Part shown: positions 9,803 to 18,069 of the stretch, piece by piece
Position numbering within the stretch: the stretch's first letter is position 1
How the letters are laid out: each line of letters opens with the position of its first letter
DNA from: Hypsibius dujardini
Lineage: Eukaryota; Tardigrada; Eutardigrada; Parachela; Hypsibiidae
Assembly: GCA_001579985.1 (NCBI GenBank)
Contig: LRSR01003919.1
Coordinates: forward strand, 1-30,392
DNA length: 30,392 nucleotides
Direction of reading: 5' to 3'
Notes under the pieces: generated by a model
Told to the model about the DNA's origin: nothing
Database searches by the model: none
The model's input: only the letters and a program-made list of their open reading frames with translations
Translations under genes and position numbers: made by a program

Positions 9803-11911
9803 CGAAAACAGACAGACAACCAGACAAATTGAGAGTAATATACCATCCAATATGGAGTTCCCACAAAGCTGTTGGCAGGGCAAGCAAACGCCGCTGAGCC
9901 AAAATCGGCCAATTTAACACCGCCATAATCCGTCAATAAAATATTGCCCGCCTTCACGTCGCGATGGATCTTCCCCAGGGAATGGAGGTAGGCCAGCCCG
10001 AGCAGCGATCCCTGGCAGATGGCCGCAATCTCATCCTCCTTCAGCGGTTTTTTGTGCACCTCGATGATGTCCGCGGCCGAGCCGAGGCAGTACTCCATGA
10101 CCAGCCATGCGGTGTGCTCTTTGATGAAACAGGCTTTGTACTCGATTGTGTTGGGATGTTTGACAATGTGCAGGAATTTCACTTCTTTCACTATATCCTG
10201 CCACTTCTGCAAAAGAAATGTGTCAGCTTAGATCAGGTTTCTCCAGTTTCTATCTCTCTCTCTCTCTGTCTTGGTGCTCAAGAGATGCGGGAAGCAAAAA
10301 TTGCTGACGAGAGCAGGATGCAAGGCACAGTGAAAGTGCGGAAGGAAGAGAAAGAGACAGAGCAACGAACCTCCGCGGCCTGCTTTCCAATGTATGACAT
10401 CTTCTTGATGGCCACCACTTCCCGTGTGACTGCATTTTTGGCCTGCAAAACAATGATAAATAATCCAAATCACACTGAAATATTGCCTTTAAAATAATGC
10501 ACATCTCAAAATATAAAAAACAATCGCTCAAAGTAATATGACAAATTTTAGGTTACTAGGAAATAGCGCTAATCAAGTAATCGATCGATTAGGTATGTCG
10601 AAGTAGTACGATAATCACTACCGTCCGATGGTCCAAAAACGACGAATAGTAATCGGGCAATATATCGTCATAAGACTACGAAACAGTTATTTGAAATGCC
10701 CAAATTTAAGAATCGGTAAAATTAATTCTCGAAAAATGATAACAAATTTACACGTGTAGCAGTTCACAATAGAGCGCCCTAGGTCTCAAGTCATTTAGGG
10801 GTCTATTTAACGATGGAAGTTCAATTTAACGTCATCGATAAAAATAAACAGACAGACAGACAAGCAGGCAGACAAGCAGGCAGACAGGCAGACAGGCAGA
10901 CAGGCAGACAAGCAGGCAGACAAACAAACAGACAGGCAGACAGGCAGACAGGCAGACAGACAGACAGACAGGCAAGCAGACAGACAGACACGCAGACCAA
11001 GGCAGAAAGACAGACAGATACCTGACATTAAAATAAGACTTCTAATATTTAATGGTAAATAATAATGACGGATGTTTAACTTTAACGTTGAAGTTAAGTG
11101 TGGAGTTTAATTTTAAAGATGGGTTTCATCACTAAATAGCATTTAATAATGAACCAGGTTTACCTTTGATGTTAACGCTAAATAAAGGGTTTAAAATTAA
11201 AGATCAATTTCACCATCAAATGAAAAGGGGCTTATTATTAACGTTATTGACGTTAAACTTAACCTGTAACGTTAAACAAAAACGCTTCTGAGACCAATGG
11301 CGCTTCATAATATACCTCCCATTGCAATTTCCTACCGATGCTCGCGTTTTGTCTGAGTCTGATGACTGATCAATTAATCGAGACACTTCTCAACGTATCG
11401 TACCGTATCGCATGCATTATAGCCTCAAGTTGAGCAGCGCTCAAAATCGATCAAGGACAACAACAATCAATGCGATCAAATATAGCTACTGTACCCCGAA
11501 TGACAAGTGAATAGATCAATCAACCAGCATAAGCCTGCATCGATTACTCCAGGAAATCAAACACAAATCAGCCAATCAAGCACATGAAACCGCATGCGAT
11601 CAAATATAGCTACTGTACCCCGAATGACAAGTGAATAGATCAATCAACCAGCATAAGCCTGCATCGATTACTAAAGGAAATCAAACACAAATCAGCCAAT
11701 CAAGCACATGAAACCGCTTTCAAAGTCAATATCGGAAAGTAACAATTCCACGATTTTTGAATGCGACAGCCCCACTTACATAATACACCGCTCCGAAGCT
11801 TCCATGGCCGATTTCACGCAAGTCCACAAACAGCCGTTCCGGGTCCTCCTTATTAAAAAGATGGACAACGTCGGGATCCTTTAAATCACCAGGTTTGGCC
11901 GCCACGGGCAT
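5513..11911 (-). CDS. TAOK: TAO (thousand-and-one amino acid) STE20-type serine/threonine kinase
   Basis: A MAP3K of the STE20 group; the family activates MKK3/6-p38 and Hippo/MST and controls microtubules. Fifteen coding exons: 11911..11780, 10442..10371, 10206..9844, 9599..9512, 9406..9313, 9206..8948, 8489..8325, 8219..8094, 7973..7923, 7858..7595, 7330..7127, 6766..6527, 6458..6246, 6092..5910, 5776..5513. They give about 905 aa (vertebrate TAOK1 is about 1,000). The kinase domain is about 28-281: IGHGSFG 34-40, K57, HRDVKAGN with D151, DFG at 169-171, activation-loop S181, then APE. This numbering equals mammalian TAOK1. A serine-rich linker (337-433) leads to a charged coiled coil to about 860, with [37 protein letters not shown] and LLAYQSKV. 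The tail after LESNRLGFN is short. All but two introns are phase 0. A single orthologue of TAOK1/2/3 is expected. Confidence 0.95.
6118..6217. repeat. 19-bp tandem repeat filling a TAO intron
   Basis: Five copies plus a partial of TGAGAAAATGGTTTCTGCG, starting near 6118, 6137, 6156, 6175 and 6194, inside the 153-bp intron 6093-6245. Copies differ at one or two positions (TTT/TCT, CGTG/CGCG/CATG). Confidence 0.9.
6767..7126. repeat. TAO intron with ACAG microsatellite
   Basis: This 360-bp intron carries a degenerate ACAG-rich stretch from about 6835 to 7100, with a pure (ACAG)n core at 7026-7071. Nothing else was seen in it. Confidence 0.9.
8573..8925. repeat. Long ACTG/CTGT microsatellite in a TAO intron
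   Basis: Within the intron 8490-8947, a pure (GACT)n block at about 8578-8640 grades into mixed CTGA/CTGT units and then into CTGT/CTGC units to about 8925. At about 350 bp it is the longest simple repeat in the window. Confidence 0.95.
9750..9825. repeat. ACAG microsatellite in a TAO intron
   Basis: A near-pure (ACAG)n run inside the 244-bp intron between the exons at 9844 and 9599. Confidence 0.9.
10769..11310. mobile_element. MITE-like inverted-repeat element in TAO intron 1, containing an ACAG tract
   Basis: The left end at 10771 reads AGAGCGCCCTAGGTCTCAAG. The reverse complement of the right end near 11308 reads ATGAAGCGCCATTGGTCTCA. Similarity continues inward for about 75 bp (TTTAACGNT..., TTTAACGTCA) at roughly 65 percent. 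The core has TAACGTTAA-type palindromes and two diverged copies of a TTTAAAATTAAAGAT segment. An (ACAG)n/(GGCAGACA)n tract occupies 10848-11019. No coding capacity was seen. The family was not identified and the exact ends are uncertain. Confidence 0.55.
11471..11718. repeat. 124-bp recent tandem duplication in TAO intron 1
   Basis: Two adjacent copies (11471-11594, 11595-11718) beginning TGCGATCAAATATAGCTACT and ending ACATGAAACCGC. The only difference I noticed is CC against AA within ATTACTCCAGG/ATTACTAAAGG, so the duplication is recent. Confidence 0.92.
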
Positions 11912-11997
11912 AATTTCTCATAGATCATAATAATCCAGCCGAAAAACACGAAGCTCCAATCCTCCAACAACAGCTACCGGTGAAAGCTCGCAATCTG
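11912..11997 (-). promoter_or_regulatory. TAO 5'UTR segment with upstream 3' splice site
   Basis: On the minus strand TTGTTCTTCCAG ends at 11995, giving a likely 5'UTR exon start at 11994, 83 nt before the ATG at 11911. The upstream non-coding exon was not located; it may lie anywhere in the following spacer. Confidence 0.45.
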
Positions 11998-12240
11998 GAA
12001 GAACAAATGACAAATGGAATGGAATATGCGAAAAAAAGAGCAGTAAGCGTAACGAGGAGGAGAGAGAAAGGGCTTCCTCAGTGTTTTAACTTTTAAGGCC
12101 ATAGGGGGGAAAAAAGTAGTCGTCGTCGGCTGGCTCTGTCGTTTGTTTGCACAAGCGGCATTACAGAATCACAGCACTTGGCCATTCATCACACAACACC
12201 AACCAACCACATAGAAACAAACTGGCCTGCGCAGTGCGCA

Positions 12241-12355
12241 TACACACGTGTGGCCGTAACGCTGACCTGACCGAATTAGAGCCAGTTAGCCGTCTAGACG
12301 CGCAACTGCCAAAGCGGCTCGAATTTGGTTGGTCAGCATTAAGGCCATGTGTGTA
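12241..12355. mobile_element. Short palindromic element (MITE-like), TACACAC-ended, copy B
   Basis: The left arm at 12241 begins TACACACGTGTGGCCGTAAC. The reverse complement of the right arm from 12355 begins TACACACATGGCCTTAATGC. The arms continue through GCTGACC...AATT...GAGCC for about 40 bp at roughly 83 percent identity. Ends are TA on both sides. It shares TACACACGTG and ACCGAATTA with the element at 2017-2140. Confidence 0.65.
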
Positions 12356-13270
12356 CACACACAAATCGATTACAGCAAACCAGCTCGAGGGCAACGCTGA
12401 CGACGTCGTTGGAGAGAAATCTACTTTCCACCGAGATATACAGAGGCTCACAAATAGTGTTGATGACACATACAGTAGACACGCCATGCGGGTCGGCGTT
12501 TGCACTGCAATGCACTTTAGTAATCAAAAAGGACAGAAAAGATGTGTAAGAAGCTCAAATAGATAAGATAGTAGAGGCCAGATGATTTTAATAATATAAT
12601 ATGATGTTAATAATATTTTGGTCAAGCTCTGCTGCTACGGCGGTCATTGATTGACTGTTCAGTTTTCGTGGCAAACTGCTCGGAATATTGATGACCTATG
12701 CACTGACCGATTGATTGCATGACGGATTAACTACGTTTGAACTTATAGTGTTTAAAAAGTAACCGGAAAGAGTGCACATACTATGGATCAATTATCCTTG
12801 ACAAAAGTTACAGTCTGATCGGGCGATAGATGGCGCTACGTTCTTGCATGGGTGGGTGGCATGGGCAGGGCGCGATCAGCGGAGGGAACCCAACACAGGT
12901 CCAGTTACTAACTGAACTTGCCGGCCCTAGTTAATCTTTCCCAGTTCCTCGATTGCGTGCCAGATGATATGCTTTTTCCCCAATCCAGACTGAGAGTTGC
13001 AATGCAATAACGTGGTGTGACCACACAACCACTCCACCCCCAAACCGAGAACGAACGCGATCAATAAAAACACTGAGCTGACGTAGTGTTCGTAATCAAA
13101 TGACTTTTGCGTCTCGCTAAACGACCTTAATTTATTTTTTCAGCAAGATTGATTACCCTGCGGAAAAGCGGTTGCTTGTACGTCTCTTGCAAATCAATGG
13201 GAAGTTTTGTGGCTACCGGGAAGTTGTACAAGGCCATCGATGTTGTTTATCTTTCTATCACATATTTATA

Positions 13271-13288
13271 TGTCTGTCTGGATGTCTA

Positions 13289-13365
<77 letters not shown>

Positions 13366-13376
13366 GCCCGTTTGCT
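13271..13376. repeat. CTGT microsatellite
   Basis: A near-pure (CTGT)n run in the spacer upstream of TAO, about 235 bp before the LINE relic. Confidence 0.9.
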
Positions 13377-13610
13377 GTCTGTTTGTTTTCTGATTGCAAT
13401 TTAGCAGGACGTCGTCACATCTCAGCAGATGTCACATCAACAATATTACGGGAAGCTGTAAAAGATGCAACGGACAAGACAACGTGGACAGATAAAAGGA
13501 TTGAGATCGATGGACGAAACCATGTGAAATAGTTGTGAGACATGTAATTTTAATTCTTTTGTTACAGCCCCTAAGATCTCTCTACAGACCATCTGCTATT
13601 TTTCTTGTCA

Positions 13611-13850
13611 GCTCTCGATGACACAACCGCCAAATATTTTCACAAATTCATAAACCAGATATTCTCGACAGGGTGGTTCCCGATCATCTAGTCCATATTT
13701 GTGCGGACTTGGTGCGGTCCCCGGTCAGCTCGCTCATTAATCAACCTATTTTGTCGCATTTTCTTCAAGTCGTGTAAACAGGCGATTTATGTCGGGCGCT
13801 TCAAAATCGGACTCAATAGAAAAGTCGCGACAGCAATATCATACATATAT
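13611..13850 (+). mobile_element. Decayed LINE (non-LTR retrotransposon) reverse-transcriptase fragment
   Basis: Three overlapping plus-strand frames resemble successive parts of the N-terminal region of a LINE ORF2 reverse transcriptase. The first is LDDTTAKYFHKFINQIFS (from 13614), like the segment before the RT core. The second is VPDHLVHICADLVRSPVSSL then INQPILS (from 13676 to a stop at 13775), like the vPxhLxkicAdxissPvsxLiN block. The third is FFKSCKQAIYVGRFKIG then LNRKVATAIS (from about 13761), like the FPxxlKxAxVxPlFKsGdrxxxxNYRPIS block. At least two frameshifts and a stop break it. No YADD-containing segment, endonuclease or 3' tail was found, so this is a small old fragment, probably of a CR1/Jockey-like clade. 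The clade is a guess from memory of consensus motifs. Confidence 0.6.
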
Positions 13851-14818
13851 ATATATATACATACGACATATATCAAGCGACGCCTCATCGATACCAGTTG
13901 ACCGGATGAATAATCAACAGTGACGTCCATGCTTATCACTTCGCAGCCTAATGAAAAACGTTTCTTGCTGACCAGCTTCGCCCAAGATTATTTGCGCCAA
14001 ACATCATTCACAAACACTAGAACATTCAACGAAAAAGTGTTCCTCTATCGCGCGGAATAAATTTATGCAAGTATTTCGGCCACTATTACTTATGATTGGT
14101 CTGTCTGGATGCATATGAACATTGGGTCACTTTGATGATGGTTACCAGATTCTTAATGGTAACTGCAATGTCTGACTCCTTTTGTTAACCATGTCTGTGT
14201 TTCTGTTTATCACTATACATCTGCATGTCTTGCCTGCCTGCCTTGGTCCGTGCCTACTCCCAGTACCTCAGGTTGTCTTCGTATCGACCGGACATCGAAC
14301 CACACCTTAATGTTTCTACACACTGCCGGTGTGTGTGACTTCTTGAATCTCCTTGATCTGCAGTGCTGCAACTCGATAGGCATTTTCACCACACGGAGGA
14401 AAGTTTCAATCAGGCATAACGGCATATTTAAGACCGGCGCAGTAATCTTGATCCGGCTTCCTTTTGGGTCGGCATTATCGAATGTTAGCTACTAACCCAC
14501 CCACACATACTAGTGCTCATGTGGCAGCAGAGAGAGAGCACCATGGAAAAGCCATCAAAGAGAAAGCTTTTAACAGCTCCCCTGGAAATCCAGATAACAA
14601 GCCCATAATTTCGACTGCCGAACTGGAATATCGTTTTCTCCCGCTATCGATTCGCAACTGAAATTCCGGTGTGCGTCCGCGCGGCGGGATGAACGATGAA
14701 GTGTGGTACAAAGTCTTGTATGCAACATCTGGCCTACTTTTCGCACGTTCCGTTTTAAAACATACACAGCAAGGGCTTTAGCTGTAAAATTTAATCTCCG
14801 TCTTCTATTTGTTTGTTC

Positions 14819-14819
14819 A

Positions 14820-14852
<33 letters not shown>

Positions 14853-14911
14853 TGTCTGTCTATCTGTCTGACTGTCTGTCTGTCTAACTGACTGTCTGTC
14901 TGTCTGCCTGA

Positions 14912-14963
<52 letters not shown>
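14819..14963. repeat. CTGT microsatellite followed by a splice-acceptor-like sequence
   Basis: (CTGT)n with a few CTAT/ACTG interruptions. It runs directly into CTCCTACAGAGCTCCTACAG (14963-14981), which looks like two 3' splice sites 11 nt apart on the plus strand. Confidence 0.85.
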
Positions 14964-14964
<1 letters not shown>

Positions 14965-15998
14965 CCTACAGAGCTCCTACAGAACTGTGATCATGAGCGA
15001 CAGTAAAAAGCAAAAGGAAAACAGCAATCCCTACTGAAATGGCATTCGTACGTAGGCCCAACCAGCAAACTTACCTTTCCATTTTAACGAGTCCCGATGA
15101 AATCGTTATGCATAATGAACGCCACAAACGCCGAAAAACAAAACAAAATCTCCGCCAGTAGATAGAGAAATCACCGTTCCTATGTTCCCTTCTAATCCGT
15201 CTTGACAAGTCGTCTCGTGACTTGACTTCTCACTTCAAAACCGTCAGAATCCAGGCGGTTTTGACGACGTAAACATGATTACACACTTTTCAAGCCCGAG
15301 AATCCTTCAGCGTCTTCGGTCTGTCGATCCGTTGTATGTTTACTGCCACCCGACTCAAAACTGCTCTACGGCCAGCAGCATATCGTTATTGGACTGAATA
15401 ATTACAAACATGTGGCAGTCTCAGCGCAGGGACGAGGACTGCTGAGGCAATCATGCAGATAGCAAGTACCCACCACCAGTACTCGCCACTCTAATAGTTG
15501 TGTGGCGATGATGGACAGACAGGGTCACTCTCTCGCTTTCTGTCTGCCTCTCTGTTCGCTGTCTCATTTTCACCAAAATTTATGCTCATCCGTGTCGGTC
15601 CCGCCCACACCAGAAAGAGAGACCAACAAAGTGAGAGGGAAGAGAGAGCGAGAGCGAAAGTTCCACATCCTGCCCACAAATCGTGACTGACACTCAAATT
15701 GCACCACGCCACGCCCGCGTCTCGCCACCGACGCTGTCCGGCGTTTAGCTAGTGTTAGTATCGTAGTAGTACTAGTAACACTTCCGTTAATGGGCAGCGC
15801 CACCTAGCGATAACAAGAGCGAGCAGAATGATCCTTAATAAGAAACCACTGCATTTGCGCCTCTATGATTTTGTAGTTGATACTTCTTAAGACGAAATCA
15901 AAACATTAAACAAAATTAACTCGAAATGTAAGACTGACGGTATAATAAAGATTAGAAGATAACATGACTGTGCACTGCATTGGTGTGCGTGATCTACA

Positions 15999-16829
15999 TT
16001 AACTTAACGCCGGCTCTTTCAAATCCGGTTGGCGAACACGGGATTCTTTCTTTTCATTTTTTACAAAGTTTTGAAGCATTGTCATGACATCCGATTGAAA
16101 ATCTTCTGGAGGCGGTCGCAGACCTGCAAAGCAAGAACCTTTCATTCAGTTTCATGCGACTTCGTTCGTTCGCAATAAAGTACGTAATTGCTGATCAATC
16201 AATCAATCAACCAACCAAATTCACTACAGAAATCCAGCAACTTTGCTTTAGTTCTTCCGTTCAGCTAAATATTGCGCACAATATACCTGATATCCAGTAG
16301 TAAATGTCCCAATCGTTTGTCGGTAAGTTGATTAACGTGTCATAGGTATCGAGCTGTTTATCGTCCAGTTCGGCAAGAAAACGATCCGCGAAGGAACTGA
16401 CAACAAAACCAAAACCTAAATTACTAACAACTAAGCATGGATTGATTGATTATCTCCACTCACTTCATAGCTTGTGACGCTTGCCTCGATTGATTGATTA
16501 ACAGTAAACACTCGGTCTGTTTTAAACTGCATGTACCTGAGCAGCAGTCCGTTCTCCAACATGCCTCGTTTTCTGCTTTGAAACAGCAGACGCGCACGCT
16601 TAACCTCCGTCGGTTCGCCTTCTCGAGCGCGATACTCCGGGATGGGAGGCTGCTCGGCGTATAAAGCGTCAATCTGCTGGGCGATGGTTGGCAAGGGTCC
16701 ACCACTTTTCACGCTAGAATTCCGTACTGCGGATGAGCCGAATGCACGCCAGGAAGGGCCTGCAAATTTCCCTCCATATAACTGACAGCTGCGTGAGGCA
16801 AAGCGTAAACAGAGACCAGAAATCGTCAT
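15999..16829 (-). CDS. SDHAF2: Succinate dehydrogenase assembly factor 2 (SDH5), mitochondrial
   Basis: A mitochondrial matrix assembly factor that promotes covalent attachment of FAD to SDHA, the flavoprotein of complex II. Three coding exons, 16829..16537, 16396..16287 and 16123..15999, give 175 aa (human 166 aa). Introns are phase 2 and phase 1. The DUF339/Sdh5 core is unmistakable: KRARLLFQSRKRGMLENGLL, LDTYDTLINLPTNDWDIYYW, then a basic tail with QPDLKEPALS. The N-terminus from the ATG at 16829 (MTISGLCLRFASRSCQLYGG) is arginine/serine-rich and lacks acids, as in a matrix targeting peptide, so I chose this start. An in-frame upstream ATG at 16976 would add 49 residues and is less likely. 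The gene is divergent from PSMD1. Confidence 0.93.
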
Positions 16830-18057
16830 TTTTTGAACGGCAAAGAAATGGGGAAAGGGAATTCTTGCAGCGAGGGGTCCAGATTGAGTTGAGGGGTGGG
16901 CGTTGCCTATAAAGAGGCGGGGATTATGAAAAAATGCTGATATGAGGAAATGAAGTACAAAACACATTTCTGTCATCGATGCTTCCTCGCACGGTTCCGC
17001 GAGCGATTGTAGAGTACAAACATGAGGAGAGTGTCTAATGATGTCGTTCTATTTCTACTGCAGAAAGTTCGAATGGCGACCCAAATGAATGATCCAAGTG
17101 AAAGTTTGCTGACACATCGCGGAAAGAAGTGTTTTAATTTTTAAGCCTTTTTTCATTCGTTCTTCGTTGAATCTGACTTACAAAAACAAATCTTTCTTAG
17201 ACAGCACAGTTTTCGGATTTTGGTACGTAAGTTTTATGGGTAGTGATCAACTAAATTAGCAGGTTGGAAGTTTGAATTGAGCCCAGCAACGAATTAGTTT
17301 GCCTCAAGTTCCATTTTAATTTTCGTATTGTAGGTTGAATTTGAGTCGACCCTTTCGGAAAGGATTGTATTTACAGTTGAAAAGTAAGTTTATTATCGTG
17401 TCGGTTACGTGGATGCCGAGCAAGTGGCTTTGAGAAAAAACGGCCAAGTTAGTCGATTTACCGTCATTGTTTTACCTGCTTTGTCGATTGATTGCTTGAT
17501 TGGTTGCTTGATTGGTTGCTCGATTGGTTGCTCGATTGGTTGCTCGATTGGTTGCTTGATTGGTTGCTTGATTGGTTGAGGACTCACTATAGTTCTGCAG
17601 TTCTTTCTTCATTTTTGCGGTTGTGGATTTATTTTATATCTTTATCCGGTCCAATGTTTTTGTGCTTGATGTCTATAATGAATGCCTGGTGATAGAATCT
17701 TGGATATATCTTCAGTTTTTAGTAGTTCATTAGTTTTTGTGGCCTCACGATTGAAGTCGCAAGCTGAAAGTGCTTCGTCACGTGCATTTCTGGTTGATTA
17801 ATTGATTGGCTTCTCCTCCACTGCTTTGGAGCTGCTACTGTACTGTAGTCGGTAGTGCTGCCCTGCCGCGTATCATTTTTTATTGTAACTTTCGCTAGTG
17901 CTTCAACCGTATACATTCGATTTTAGTCTGTAATTTCAGTTGCGGTACACATTTTGATGCAAATATGACAGTAACGCTAATAGTTTTCTTTATTGTGTAG
18001 TGAAAGGCGGATCATTGATTGGTTGATTGCTGTAGTAGTGTTGTGTTTGATTTTCAG
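16830..18057. promoter_or_regulatory. Divergent spacer between SDHAF2 and PSMD1, with likely PSMD1 5'UTR intron
   Basis: About 1.2 kb separates the two start codons. A 3' splice site (GATTTTCAG, ending at 18057) lies 12 nt before the PSMD1 ATG, so PSMD1 has a 5'UTR intron or a trans-splice acceptor. The donor-like GTAAGT sites at 17384 and near 17227 are candidate 5' ends of that intron. The 12-bp minisatellite at 17485-17578 lies inside it. No other gene was seen. Confidence 0.5.
17485..17578. repeat. 12-bp minisatellite (TTGATTGGTTGC)n
   Basis: About seven to eight units of TTGATTGGTTGC/TCGATTGGTTGC in the probable PSMD1 5'UTR intron. Because the unit is a multiple of three, it produces spurious LLDWLLDW and QPIEQPIE open frames. 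Confidence 0.9.
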
Positions 18058-18069
18058 AGTCCTCGAAAA

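Larger units (their letters stand above)
11998..15998. other. 4-kb spacer upstream of TAO and downstream of SDHAF2
   Basis: No intact conserved gene was recognised. Contents are an inverted-repeat element at 12241-12355, a LINE fragment at 13611-13850, CTGT tracts at 13271-13376 and 14819-14963, an AT-rich dinucleotide run near 13844-13860, a hairpin at 15235-15264, and GAGA-type purine/pyrimidine runs at 15520-15660. Protein-like short frames on the plus strand after good acceptors (13142-13250 and 14980-15036) could not be tied to any family. It probably includes the TAO promoter and non-coding first exon. Confidence 0.6.

Noticed and set aside
10807-11028. Cysteine-rich [11 protein letters not shown] frames and the matching plus-strand RQTDRQ frames
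   Set aside because: They are produced by the ACAG/CTGT tract inside the TAO intron 1 element. They have no independent start context or family.
12147-12566. 139-codon plus-strand frame upstream of TAO
   Set aside because: It runs through the palindromic element at 12241-12355 and resembles no protein; probably chance.
14213-14661. Open frames on both strands in the TAO upstream spacer considered as a further LINE segment
   Set aside because: I could not match them to the catalytic RT motif, endonuclease or any other block, so the LINE call is limited to 13611-13850.
16431-16976. Reading the SDHAF2 first exon through to YMQFKTDRVFTVNQSIEASV as coding
   Set aside because: The donor at 16536 followed by exons at 16396 and 16123 restores the conserved SDHAF2 sequence. 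The read-through part is intron with TTGATTGA repeats.
17060-17080. GTTCGAAT as a tRNA B-box
   Set aside because: No matching A-box, acceptor stem or cloverleaf could be built around it.
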